Shown here: piece by piece, positions 1 through 5,145 of the stretch
Layout: each line of letters opens with the position of its first letter
How positions within the stretch are numbered: the first letter of the stretch is position 1
Assembly: GCA_013335235.1 (NCBI GenBank)
Contig: JAAXVZ010000076.1
Location: 1 to 6,246 of the forward strand
Direction of reading: 5' to 3'
From: Nanobdellota archaeon
Lineage (GTDB): Archaea; Nanobdellota; Nanobdellia; Woesearchaeales; GW2011-AR15
DNA: 6,246 nt
Translations under genes and position numbers: made by a program
The notes under the pieces: generated by a model
The model's database searches: none
What the model was told of the DNA's origin: nothing
Seen by the model: the letters and a program-made list of their open reading frames with translations, nothing else

Positions 1-44
1 CTGCCAAAGAACGCTGAATGGGCTCTCCATTCCTCTTTTAGCAT
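1..44 (-). CDS. ABC-2 type transporter permease, N-terminal fragment (cut by window edge)
   Basis: The ATG at 42-44 opens a frame that runs off the left edge and reads MLKEEWRAHSAFFG. This basic, amphipathic start (K-E-E-W-R, then a turn into hydrophobic residues) is typical of the cytoplasmic N-terminus that leads into the first membrane helix of ABC-2 permeases. It begins 13 bases after the stop of the ABC ATPase gene on the same strand, the usual order for such pairs, so co-transcription is likely. No clear Shine-Dalgarno sequence precedes it. Only 14 residues are visible, so the assignment rests mainly on context. A second ATG at 28-30 opens another frame but gives a less plausible protein. 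Confidence 0.55.
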   Translation of the reverse strand, partial: MLKEEWRAHSAFFG

Positions 45-57
45 TGGCACTAGGAGC

Positions 58-756
58 TTATTCATTTTGGATCGCCTTGAGGAAAAGTGTCTCAAGGTTC
101 TGTCTTTTTATCTCATTCCCTCTCTTCTCCAATATTATCCTGCCTTTGTCTATTATGCAGACTCTTGTGCATATCTCATGAGCGATATCCAGCGTGTGCG
201 TGCAGAAGAAAATGGTGTTGCCTTCTTTCACATAGCCTATGAGGAAATCTTTTACTTTCCTCTGGCTTATCGGGTCTAGGTTTGTCAGTGGTTCATCAAT
301 GAACGCAAGCTTAGGCTCATGCAGGAATGCCTGCGCTATCATCAGTTTCTGCCTTGTCCCGCGGGAGAGGTCCTTGCAGAGCGATCTCCTGTTAGATTCC
401 ATCTCAAAAAAAGATATCCATTTATCTACAAGGCCTGTGACATTGCCAAGCTTCCTTATTCCGGCAACAAACCTGAGATACTCTTCTGCTGTCAGGAAGC
501 TCGGGGGGTTCTCCTGCTCTGGGATTATTCCTACCTCTTCCCTTAACTTAACGGGATAAGAAATGCTGATGCCCATGACCTCTGCTGTTCCGGATGATGG
601 TTTGACCTGGCCTGTCAAGAGCTTGATCAGTGTACTTTTTCCCGCACCATTCGGGCCAAGAAGGCCGAAGAGCTCGCCTTGCTTTATCTCTAATGAAAGG
701 TCGTCTACAGCCTTGAGCTGGCCATAGTTTTTTGATAGGTTATTGCACGTTATCAT
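58..756 (-). CDS. ABC transporter ATP-binding protein (ABC-2 exporter type)
   Basis: This 232-residue cytoplasmic ATPase would power a two-component ABC-2 transporter with the permease that follows it. All nucleotide-binding-domain motifs are visible in order: an A-loop aromatic (Y11), Walker A GPNGAGKST at 34-42, a Q-loop region at about 78-82 (IIPEQ), the signature LSRGTRQ at 130-136, a variant of LSGGQ common in this subfamily, Walker B LAFIDEP at 150-156 with catalytic E155, the D-loop NLDP, and the H-loop histidine H187. The length is normal for a bare NBD without a C-terminal extension. The substrate cannot be told from the NBD; drugs, lipids, polysaccharide or membrane-remodelling roles all occur in the family. 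The start is supported by a TATA-like box about 33 bases upstream, which implies a very short leader. Confidence 0.93.
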   Translation of the reverse strand: MITCNNLSKNYGQLKAVDDLSLEIKQGELFGLLGPNGAGKSTLIKLLTGQVKPSSGTAEVMGISISYPVKLREEVGIIPEQENPPSFLTAEEYLRFVAGIRKLGNVTGLVDKWISFFEMESNRRSLCKDLSRGTRQKLMIAQAFLHEPKLAFIDEPLTNLDPISQRKVKDFLIGYVKEGNTIFFCTHTLDIAHEICTRVCIIDKGRIILEKRGNEIKRQNLETLFLKAIQNE

Positions 757-783
757 TTTTATTAATCAATATTAACCGCTTGA

Positions 784-794
784 GGTTAAATATG
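784..794 (-). promoter_or_regulatory. TATA-like box for the ABC transporter genes
   Basis: On the minus strand this reads CATATTTAACC, with an ATATTTAA core centred about 33 bases before the ATG at 756. In archaea the TATA box centre lies about 26 bases before the transcript start, so transcription would begin near 763 with a leader of about 7 bases. The plus-strand reading (TTAAATAT) is also TATA-like and could direct transcription towards the structured element at 806-899, although its predicted start (about 815) falls inside that element. Confidence 0.5.
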
Positions 795-805
795 TTATGT
801 CTGCA

Positions 806-899
806 TCGGTGCCTAAAACTTAGGACTTAAGTCCGAAGACAAGGAAAAGACTCATAGTATTTTCTAGCCTCAAACTGCTGTTTGAGATACAGGCACCGA
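806..899. ncRNA. Candidate multi-branched structured RNA (or DNA inverted-repeat element), unrecognised
   Basis: No gene occupies this stretch. Its two ends, TCGGTGCCT (806-814) and AGGCACCGA (891-899), are perfectly complementary over 9 bp. Inside are three further hairpins in series. The first is GGAC/GTCC at 823-834 inside a perfect 12-bp palindrome, extendable by CTT/AAG (819-821 with 836-838) across one mismatch. The second is GAAAA/TTTTC at 844-864, with an inner ACT/AGT. The third is CTCAAAC/GTTTGAG at 869-886 with loop TGCT. The result is a four-way, cloverleaf-like fold. It is not a tRNA: there is no T-loop GTTCGA, the stem lengths are wrong, and there is no anticodon-loop geometry. 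The strand is unresolved. The two internal mismatches are purine-purine (A·G, G·A) if read on the plus strand. On the minus strand it would sit upstream of the ABC genes, like a leader element. Confidence 0.33.
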
Positions 900-911
900 C
901 TCTGAGCATGC

Positions 912-940
912 TAAAAATCCAGATTTTCTCGGGATTTTTA
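912..940 (-). terminator. Hairpin downstream of the antiporter gene, possible terminator
   Basis: A perfect 9-bp inverted repeat, TAAAAATCC (912-920) and GGATTTTTA (932-940), surrounds an 11-base loop. It begins 18 bases past the antiporter stop. On the minus strand the distal arm ends in a T5 run (917-913), and archaeal termination relies mainly on such U-tracts. The T-run is short and the arms are symmetrical, so it could equally serve a plus-strand transcript or have another role. Confidence 0.35.
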
Positions 941-958
941 TTATGGTGACTCGTCCTT

Positions 959-1921
959 TTAGTTGAAAGGGCTTATCAGCCTTCTTACCAGGAATTCGAA
1001 CAAGAGGAATATCAGATAGAATAACAACAGGATAAGGCCTTCCTTCTTTGTCAGTATCTTATCAGACCTGATGAAGTGTATAGTGAGCATGCCTGCGAGG
1101 AACATTGCGCTGCCAGTTATATATACCAGGCTTGGGGAGAAGTCAAATGGTCGGATCAGAGCAGTTATGCCGATTATTATTGTCGCATCTATTATCACAG
1201 TCCCTAATATGTCCCCCAGCGCAAGGCTGTCATGGTTTGTCTCGACAGACTTGATAGAGAACAGCAGCTCAGGAAGGCATGTCCCGATAGAGACCACAAT
1301 CAGCCCTACAATGATGTCCGGAAGACCTATTCCCTTGGCAAATGCTGCGCTGAATTCAACTGTGTAATGCGCGCTGATGAATAGGGCGACAAGGCTGCAT
1401 ATGAGGAACAGCAGGCTCTTTACAAGTGAATGGTCTGGATGTCGGGTTGCCTCTTTCCTGAACTTCTTCATGTCCATATATAATGTGAAGAAGAAGAACA
1501 GCCCGCTAAGTATGAGAAGCACACCGTCTGCTCTTGAAAGATGGCCGTCTATGCCAAGCAGGACAGGGAATATCAGGATGAACAGGTACAGGAAATCTTT
1601 TCTTAAGAGCTGGCTTTTCACTGCTATTCCGTTTGGTGAAAAAAGAGCCACAATCCCGAACACAAGCGTCAGGTCTGCAACATTTGAGCCAAGGAGTGTA
1701 GCCAGTCCGAACTGTGGCACTCCCTTGAAAGCGGAGATTATCGATACTGCGGCCTCCGGGAAGGTCGATATCACTGCGACAATAAAGAAACTCAATACAA
1801 ACTCAGACATATGGAATTTCCTGGCTAGCCTGGAAGCATATTTAGTGGCGAATTGCGCGCTCTTGACTAATCCGAAGAGTGAAACTATCAAAAGGCCAAG
1901 GCTCAAAAAAATATTTATCAT
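959..1921 (-). CDS. Sodium/calcium exchanger family (CaCA) antiporter
   Basis: This 320-residue integral membrane protein belongs to the Ca2+/cation antiporter superfamily (YrbG / NCX_Mj type), which exchanges Ca2+ against Na+ or H+ across the cytoplasmic membrane. It has two homologous halves of about five helices, joined by a charged cytoplasmic loop near 150-168 (MDMKKFRKEATRHPDHS). The alpha-1 repeat shows STFPEA (E56) followed by GSNVAD (78-83). The alpha-2 repeat shows SIGTCLPEL (E218) followed by GDILGTVIID (236-245). The length is normal for prokaryotic members. Unusual points are Asp at both D83 and D245, where the family more often has Asn at one or both, and Cys at C215 in place of the alpha-2 Ser. 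The gene is transcribed divergently from the VOC gene, with a TATA-like box about 32 bases before the ATG. The actual ion pair cannot be read from sequence. Confidence 0.9.
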   Translation of the reverse strand: MINIFLSLGLLIVSLFGLVKSAQFATKYASRLARKFHMSEFVLSFFIVAVISTFPEAAVSIISAFKGVPQFGLATLLGSNVADLTLVFGIVALFSPNGIAVKSQLLRKDFLYLFILIFPVLLGIDGHLSRADGVLLILSGLFFFFTLYMDMKKFRKEATRHPDHSLVKSLLFLICSLVALFISAHYTVEFSAAFAKGIGLPDIIVGLIVVSIGTCLPELLFSIKSVETNHDSLALGDILGTVIIDATIIIGITALIRPFDFSPSLVYITGSAMFLAGMLTIHFIRSDKILTKKEGLILLLFYLIFLLFEFLVRRLISPFN

Positions 1922-1946
1922 CTTCCATTCAGATTACTGAGTTAGC

Positions 1947-1958
1947 TCTATAAAATAC
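1947..1958. promoter_or_regulatory. TATA-like box in the divergent antiporter/VOC promoter region
   Basis: TATAAAATA lies at 1949-1957 on the plus strand, so the minus strand reads TATTTTATA. On the minus strand its centre is about 32 bases before the antiporter ATG (1921), and an A-rich, BRE-like CAAAAG precedes it. This predicts a leader of about 6 bases. On the plus strand it would start transcription near 1979, placing the dyad at 1986-2006 in the VOC leader. Use in the antiporter direction is better supported. Confidence 0.45.
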
Positions 1959-1985
1959 TTTTGGTTAAACATCATTTTTTTAATG

Positions 1986-2006
1986 ATTACAATAGTATAT
2001 TGTAAT
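1986..2006. promoter_or_regulatory. Perfect 9-3-9 dyad abutting the VOC start codon, probable operator
   Basis: The arms ATTACAATA (1986-1994) and TATTGTAAT (1998-2006) are exact reverse complements separated by GTA, and the right arm ends at the base before the ATG at 2007. A perfect 21-bp AT-rich dyad at the start of a single gene is what a homodimeric winged-helix repressor site looks like. The TTAC...GTAA ends recall operators of the HxlR/DUF24 (YodB/CatR-like) family, which controls VOC and azoreductase genes in Bacillus; that parallel is from memory. If transcribed, it could also form a hairpin next to the start. No regulator gene is in the window. Confidence 0.5.
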
Positions 2007-2447
2007 ATGGCAAAACATGATTCAGATAAGAGACCTGCAATTGGAAAACAATTATTTGTAAACCTTCCTGTGAAGGATCTAAGCAAGTCGGCAGAATTTT
2101 TCAAGAAACTCGGATTTACATTCAACCAACAGTTCACAAACGAGAGTGGTGGGTGCTTAGTGCTTGGCGAGAACCTGTATGCTATGCTGCTGGTCGAGAA
2201 GTTCTTCAAGACCTTTACTGTAAAGGCAATAGCAGACGCAAAGAAGACAACAGAGGTCCTGGTAGCCATTTCAGTAGACAGCAAGGATTTGGTAGATGAG
2301 ATTGTAGAGAGGGCAATCGCCGCAGGCGGGAAGCCATTTGGTCAGACGCAGGACCACGGGTTCATGTATGGAAGGGATTTCGAGGACCTGGATGGCCATG
2401 TCTGGGAGATATTCTGGATGGACCCAGCTCATGTGAATAAAAAATAG
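2007..2447 (+). CDS. VOC superfamily (glyoxalase/bleomycin-resistance/dioxygenase fold) protein
   Basis: This is a 146-residue cytoplasmic protein of the vicinal-oxygen-chelate fold. The opening KQLFVNLPVKDLSKSAEFFKKLGF (14-37) is the classic first beta-alpha unit. The second half contains GFMYGRDFEDLDGHVWEIFWMD (118-139), the usual C-terminal metal-site and strand region with H131 and E134. Close relatives are annotated only as glyoxalase or lactoylglutathione-lyase-like proteins, and the true substrate is generally unknown. I place the start at 2007, not at the in-frame ATG at 1983. Similarity begins shortly after MAKHDSDKRP, and the earlier start would force a perfect dyad operator to be coding. 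It could take part in detoxifying electrophiles together with the AzoR-like gene at 3309. Confidence 0.88.
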   Translation: MAKHDSDKRPAIGKQLFVNLPVKDLSKSAEFFKKLGFTFNQQFTNESGGCLVLGENLYAMLLVEKFFKTFTVKAIADAKKTTEVLVAISVDSKDLVDEIVERAIAAGGKPFGQTQDHGFMYGRDFEDLDGHVWEIFWMDPAHVNKK

Positions 2448-2467
2448 GCAAAATCCCTATTGAAAAA

Positions 2468-2476
2468 GTTTATATG
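2468..2476 (+). promoter_or_regulatory. TATA box for the 7-TM protein gene
   Basis: GTTTATATG, preceded by A-rich GAAAAAG (a BRE-like element), is centred about 28 bases before the ATG at 2500. This is canonical archaeal spacing for a leaderless or nearly leaderless transcript, and it decides the start of the gene. Confidence 0.65.
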
Positions 2477-2499
2477 TTTTGATTTCTCTTGATTTTTCC

Positions 2500-3249
2500 A
2501 TGAAAACAGAGTCCTTTTTTTCTCCAAGCTTCGCAAAAATCCTAGTTGGCCTTATGCTGTCAAAGCTCATCAGCTTCATGATATGGGCACCGTTACTGAT
2601 CTCCTTATTGAAAACAGGCAGCATATACTGGGATAGCCCATACCTGGAGTTGGTATTTGCGCTGTCTGTAGGTTACGTCCTTGCGTGCTGCCTCACAAGG
2701 GATTTTGACTTTATTGCCCTGAAGGCTGAGCCGTGGTCTATCAGGCTATTGATTGCCTACCTGCTCTGGCAGCTCTTGACCCTGGTTGGGCAGGTATTGA
2801 CTGGGCTCCTGGCAATTGATGTTCAGAACTTCGTATCCAGGATGATGTTCTACTACCGCGGCATCCCTGCCATCCATATGGCAATTCTCCTGTCCTCATT
2901 GGTCTTTCTTTTGATACGCCACAAGAAAAAATACCTTGCCGCAGCAGCATTTTTCATTTTCATGATGCTAAACCCGATGACAACCTCTGGGATGCTTTTA
3001 TTTTCCCCTAATAGCCAGGGAGAGTTCGCTTCAGGGACGCTCCTTGTAGGGCTGCAGAGCATCCTGGCCAGAAACACTGGGGGAGTTACAGCCTCGGTTT
3101 TAGGTTCGCTTTTCTTTATCGGCGCTGCAGCGTATCTTGGATATTCTCACTTCCATAAGGAGAAGGACAAGGGTTTTGAGATGAAGGCTGCCATCGCGCT
3201 CGGAGCAGCGTTCCTTGTGAGCAGATACGCTTACACATTATTGTTCTGA
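2500..3249 (+). CDS. Unrecognised 7-TM integral membrane protein
   Basis: I do not recognise a family for this 249-residue protein. Hydrophobic segments are visible at about 11-37, 49-65, 81-105, 123-139, 145-169, 196-215 and 227-247. Basic loops at about 67-81 (RDFDFIALKAEPWSIR), 140-144 (RHKKK) and 217-224 (HFHKEKDK) all fall on one side. By the positive-inside rule this gives the N-terminus in, the C-terminus out, and seven helices. The longest non-cytoplasmic stretch, about 170-195, is Gly/Ser-rich. No signal peptide, metal motif or enzyme motif stands out. The start is the ATG at 2500, which matches a TATA box at leaderless distance. A TTG 21 bases upstream is in frame but lies immediately behind the TATA box, where it would not be transcribed. 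The gene sits between the VOC and AzoR-like genes but has its own promoter. Confidence 0.8.
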   Translation: MKTESFFSPSFAKILVGLMLSKLISFMIWAPLLISLLKTGSIYWDSPYLELVFALSVGYVLACCLTRDFDFIALKAEPWSIRLLIAYLLWQLLTLVGQVLTGLLAIDVQNFVSRMMFYYRGIPAIHMAILLSSLVFLLIRHKKKYLAAAAFFIFMMLNPMTTSGMLLFSPNSQGEFASGTLLVGLQSILARNTGGVTASVLGSLFFIGAAAYLGYSHFHKEKDKGFEMKAAIALGAAFLVSRYAYTLLF

Positions 3250-3254
3250 ACCTA

Positions 3255-3263
3255 CTTAAATAT
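3255..3263 (+). promoter_or_regulatory. TATA-like box for the AzoR-like gene
   Basis: CTTAAATAT is centred 50 bases before the ATG at 3309, predicting transcription from about 3285 and a leader of about 24 bases. This is the only gene here that both has a leader of useful length and carries a Shine-Dalgarno sequence. Confidence 0.5.
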
Positions 3264-3297
3264 CATCTTTAAAAACGATTGACTTAGTCTGTCTCTC

Positions 3298-3303
3298 GGT
3301 GAT
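3298..3303 (+). promoter_or_regulatory. Shine-Dalgarno sequence GGTGAT
   Basis: GGTGAT matches the complement of the archaeal 16S rRNA 3' end (consensus GGAGGTGAT) and stands 5 bases before the ATG at 3309. It fixes that start. It is notable because the neighbouring genes appear leaderless and lack such a site. Confidence 0.65.
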
Positions 3304-3308
3304 AGCTA

Positions 3309-3908
3309 ATGAAAACACTTATAGTGCAGTATACTCCCAGGGGAGACCTTTCAAACACAAAGAAGATACTTGACGCTTTTATCAGGAAAGCGAGGAATGT
3401 CGAGGTCTTGGACCTGACAGTTGACAGGCCGGACATGCTCATGCCAGAGAACCTGAATTCCATATTCAAGAAGAACTGGATGGGAAAAGAGCTGACCCAG
3501 GATGAAGCAAAGCATGTGGCAAAGATATACAGTATGACAGACCAGCTCATCTCTGCGGACCATGTCGTTGTCGCTTTCCCTACATATAACTACTCAGTCC
3601 CTGCAGCAGTGAAGGCCTGGCTTGATTCAGTCATCATAAACAACCAGACCTTTGTATTGACTGACAAGGGATATGTCGGAAAGCTCAAGGGAAAGGGGCT
3701 TGTGATAAATACTGCAGGCGGAGTCTTCACAGGAGAGATGGCCAAGAACGAGCATGCGGTCTCGCTTGCTAAGGGTGACCTTGAATTCATGGGACTCACC
3801 GTCGAGACAGTCACGGCGCATGGCCTTAACATGCTCCCGAACCCAGAAAAGATTGTCGAGAATGCGATGAAGGATGCTGAGGCTGTTGCTGCCAGATGGT
3901 ATAAGTGA
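3309..3908 (+). CDS. AzoR-like FMN-dependent NAD(P)H:quinone/azo oxidoreductase (flavodoxin-like fold)
   Basis: This 199-residue soluble enzyme of the Flavodoxin_2 family (AzoR/NQO group) would carry out two-electron reduction of quinones or azo compounds with NAD(P)H. Visible features are the opening beta strand and phosphate-binding loop MKTLIVQYTPRGDLSNTKK, the FMN-contacting FPTYNYSVPA at 90-99 (E. coli AzoR has a closely related MYNF segment), AWLDSV at 103-108, the second flavin loop NTAGGVFTGE at 134-143, and FMGLTVETVTAHGL at 160-173 near the C-terminus. The length is typical for AzoR. Electron donor and acceptor cannot be predicted from sequence. It lies downstream of a VOC gene with which it may share an electrophile- or quinone-detoxifying role, but it has its own promoter and SD site. 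Confidence 0.88.
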   Translation: MKTLIVQYTPRGDLSNTKKILDAFIRKARNVEVLDLTVDRPDMLMPENLNSIFKKNWMGKELTQDEAKHVAKIYSMTDQLISADHVVVAFPTYNYSVPAAVKAWLDSVIINNQTFVLTDKGYVGKLKGKGLVINTAGGVFTGEMAKNEHAVSLAKGDLEFMGLTVETVTAHGLNMLPNPEKIVENAMKDAEAVAARWYK

Positions 3909-3921
3909 TTTTTCTATTTTT
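3909..3921 (+). terminator. U-rich terminator after the AzoR-like gene
   Basis: Directly after the TGA stop the plus strand reads TTTTTCTATTTTT, two T5 runs with little between them. Archaeal RNA polymerase terminates on such U-tracts without needing a hairpin, and none is visible here. Confidence 0.5.
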
Positions 3922-3928
3922 ACTTAAA

Positions 3929-3938
3929 ATATATAAAT
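3929..3938 (+). promoter_or_regulatory. TATA box for the 3-TM protein gene
   Basis: ATATATAAAT is centred 26-27 bases before the ATG at 3960, which predicts a leaderless transcript. It lies just after the U-rich terminator of the preceding gene, marking an independent transcription unit. Confidence 0.65.
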
Positions 3939-3959
3939 GCAGTTGATACTGGCTCTGTT

Positions 3960-4337
3960 ATGGTTGCTTCCTGGATTATCCTCATTTTTGCTGTGCTTGC
4001 GTTTCTGCTGTTCCTTATCATGACTACCCTCTCATTCATATTCTGGCTTGAGATGGCAACAGATGCCCTTAAGATACGTGATAATCTCTGGATCACGCTC
4101 TTGATGATAAGTTTTGTGACAGGGCTTTTTTCCGGCCTTGCTGCATATCTGTACTATGAGATAATGTATAAAGATGAAGAAGGCCACCATAGGCCAAGCA
4201 GGTCATATAAGTATATGGTCATATCGACGTTACTGTTTGTGGCTGTATTTGTTGTGCTTATCCTCATGCTGGTTTTTGATGGCGGAGAGATCTTGAATCA
4301 ATTTTTCAGCCAGTTTCTCAGCCTGTATTCTTTCTGA
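3960..4337 (+). CDS. Small 3-TM membrane protein, family not recognised
   Basis: This 125-residue protein has three hydrophobic segments at about 4-30, 43-66 and 84-106. A charged, His-containing loop lies between the second and third (about 68-84, YKDEEGHHRPSRSYK), and a short amphipathic C-terminal tail rich in Phe and Leu follows (110-125). No known domain or catalytic motif is evident. The start is well supported by a TATA box at leaderless distance. Its stop lies only 5 bases from the stop of the convergent hydrolase gene, so the two transcripts must overlap at their 3' ends unless they terminate inside the opposing gene. Confidence 0.75.
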   Translation: MVASWIILIFAVLAFLLFLIMTTLSFIFWLEMATDALKIRDNLWITLLMISFVTGLFSGLAAYLYYEIMYKDEEGHHRPSRSYKYMVISTLLFVAVFVVLILMLVFDGGEILNQFFSQFLSLYSF

Positions 4338-4342
4338 GGGGA

Positions 4343-5110
4343 TTAGAGCTCTGCTTTTAGCACATTGTAGAACTCATCTCTTGCATGTCTTTCCAGCCAG
4401 GGATGATGACCGCACTTCTCCAGCAGGACGAACTTGAAGTCTTTTACTATCTTACTTAATGGCTCTTTGACTCCTTCTGCAGGATGCGGGTCATAGTCTC
4501 CATGGATTGCGACCACAGGACAGGTTATATCCTTCCCTAGGGCCAATAGCTCTCCGGACATTCTTAATCTAGATGCTTCTGGCCAGACCTTTGTGTATAT
4601 CTCTGGCTGCGTTTTCAGATCATCCTCTTTGTTTTTATCTAATGGTGAGAATGAGTCTGCTTTATCATATAATGCGCCGAATTCCTGGAACAGTTCAGGT
4701 GTCGGAGCAAAGAGCTGCTGCTCTATCTCCATCATCCTGGCCCTGTTTTTTTCATCCAGATGAGATAGCCTTGTCTTCCTGATGTCCCTTGTGTACTTCA
4801 CTTCAAAGGGCCCGCTTGATACCAAAATCAGCTTCTTGACTAGCAGAGGATATCTGGCTGCTAAGATAAAGGATAGCCATGCGCCCCAGGACCAGCCTAT
4901 CAATGTGATTGGCTCCTTTGTGTTTTGGATAATTATAGTTTTTAGCTCCTCTACCTGGCCATCGATGCTGTCCTTTGTCTGCAATGGTTCTAGTACGCCT
5001 GTTGATTTACTTAGCTCTTCTGCGACATCAGCCATCTCGCCAGGCGCACCAGGGCCGCCATGGATTACAGCTACATTATATGGCTCGCTGCCGTATTTGC
5101 GGAGATTCAT
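4343..5110 (-). CDS. Alpha/beta hydrolase (proline iminopeptidase-like)
   Basis: This 255-residue soluble serine hydrolase shows HGGPG at 17-21, the oxyanion-hole signature of proline iminopeptidase-type (S33) enzymes. The nucleophile elbow GWSWG (72-76) carries catalytic S74. The acid HGDYDPHP (203-210) supplies most likely D207, and the base is H235 in CGHHPWLE (233-240). The full triad in standard order and spacing implies an active enzyme. A helical cap region lies at about 105-190. It has no signal peptide and is probably cytoplasmic. Peptidase, esterase or lactonase activity are all possible; HGGPG alone does not settle the substrate. Both its C-terminus and its promoter lie very close to the neighbouring genes. 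Confidence 0.88.
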   Translation of the reverse strand: MNLRKYGSEPYNVAVIHGGPGAPGEMADVAEELSKSTGVLEPLQTKDSIDGQVEELKTIIIQNTKEPITLIGWSWGAWLSFILAARYPLLVKKLILVSSGPFEVKYTRDIRKTRLSHLDEKNRARMMEIEQQLFAPTPELFQEFGALYDKADSFSPLDKNKEDDLKTQPEIYTKVWPEASRLRMSGELLALGKDITCPVVAIHGDYDPHPAEGVKEPLSKIVKDFKFVLLEKCGHHPWLERHARDEFYNVLKAEL

Positions 5111-5130
5111 TTCCCATATGATTGGATTTG

Positions 5131-5141
5131 AGATTATAAGA
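5131..5141 (-). promoter_or_regulatory. TATA box for the alpha/beta hydrolase gene
   Basis: The minus strand reads TCTTATAATCT, centred 26 bases before the ATG at 5110. This implies a leaderless transcript starting at the hydrolase ATG, and it fits entirely within the 35-base gap behind the upstream gene. Confidence 0.6.
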
Positions 5142-5145
5142 TTAT

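Noticed and set aside
806..899. The 9-bp inverted ends read as terminal repeats of a miniature transposon
   Set aside because: The flanking bases (CTGCA before, CTCTG after) show no target-site duplication, and no transposase is present. It is kept as a structured element, with genome-wide copy number still to be tested.
806..899. tRNA with a long variable arm
   Set aside because: There is no GTTCGAATC-type T-loop, no 7-base anticodon loop, and the stem lengths do not fit.
1377..1940. 187-codon open frame on the plus strand, antisense to the antiporter gene
   Set aside because: Its translation is Ser/Arg/Thr-rich with no domain pattern, and it lies wholly opposite a convincing CaCA antiporter. 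It is a shadow frame.
1983..2006. Upstream ATG of the VOC gene (adds MITIVYCN)
   Set aside because: The extension is encoded by the perfect dyad. Family similarity begins only after the second ATG, which directly follows the dyad.
1934..2284. 116-codon open frame on the minus strand opposite the VOC gene
   Set aside because: It has low-complexity Ser/Phe composition and no family signal, and it covers the VOC coding region and its dyad. It is a shadow frame.
2479..2499. In-frame TTG start for the 7-TM protein
   Set aside because: It lies within a few bases of the TATA box and would precede the transcript start. The ATG at 2500 is at leaderless distance.
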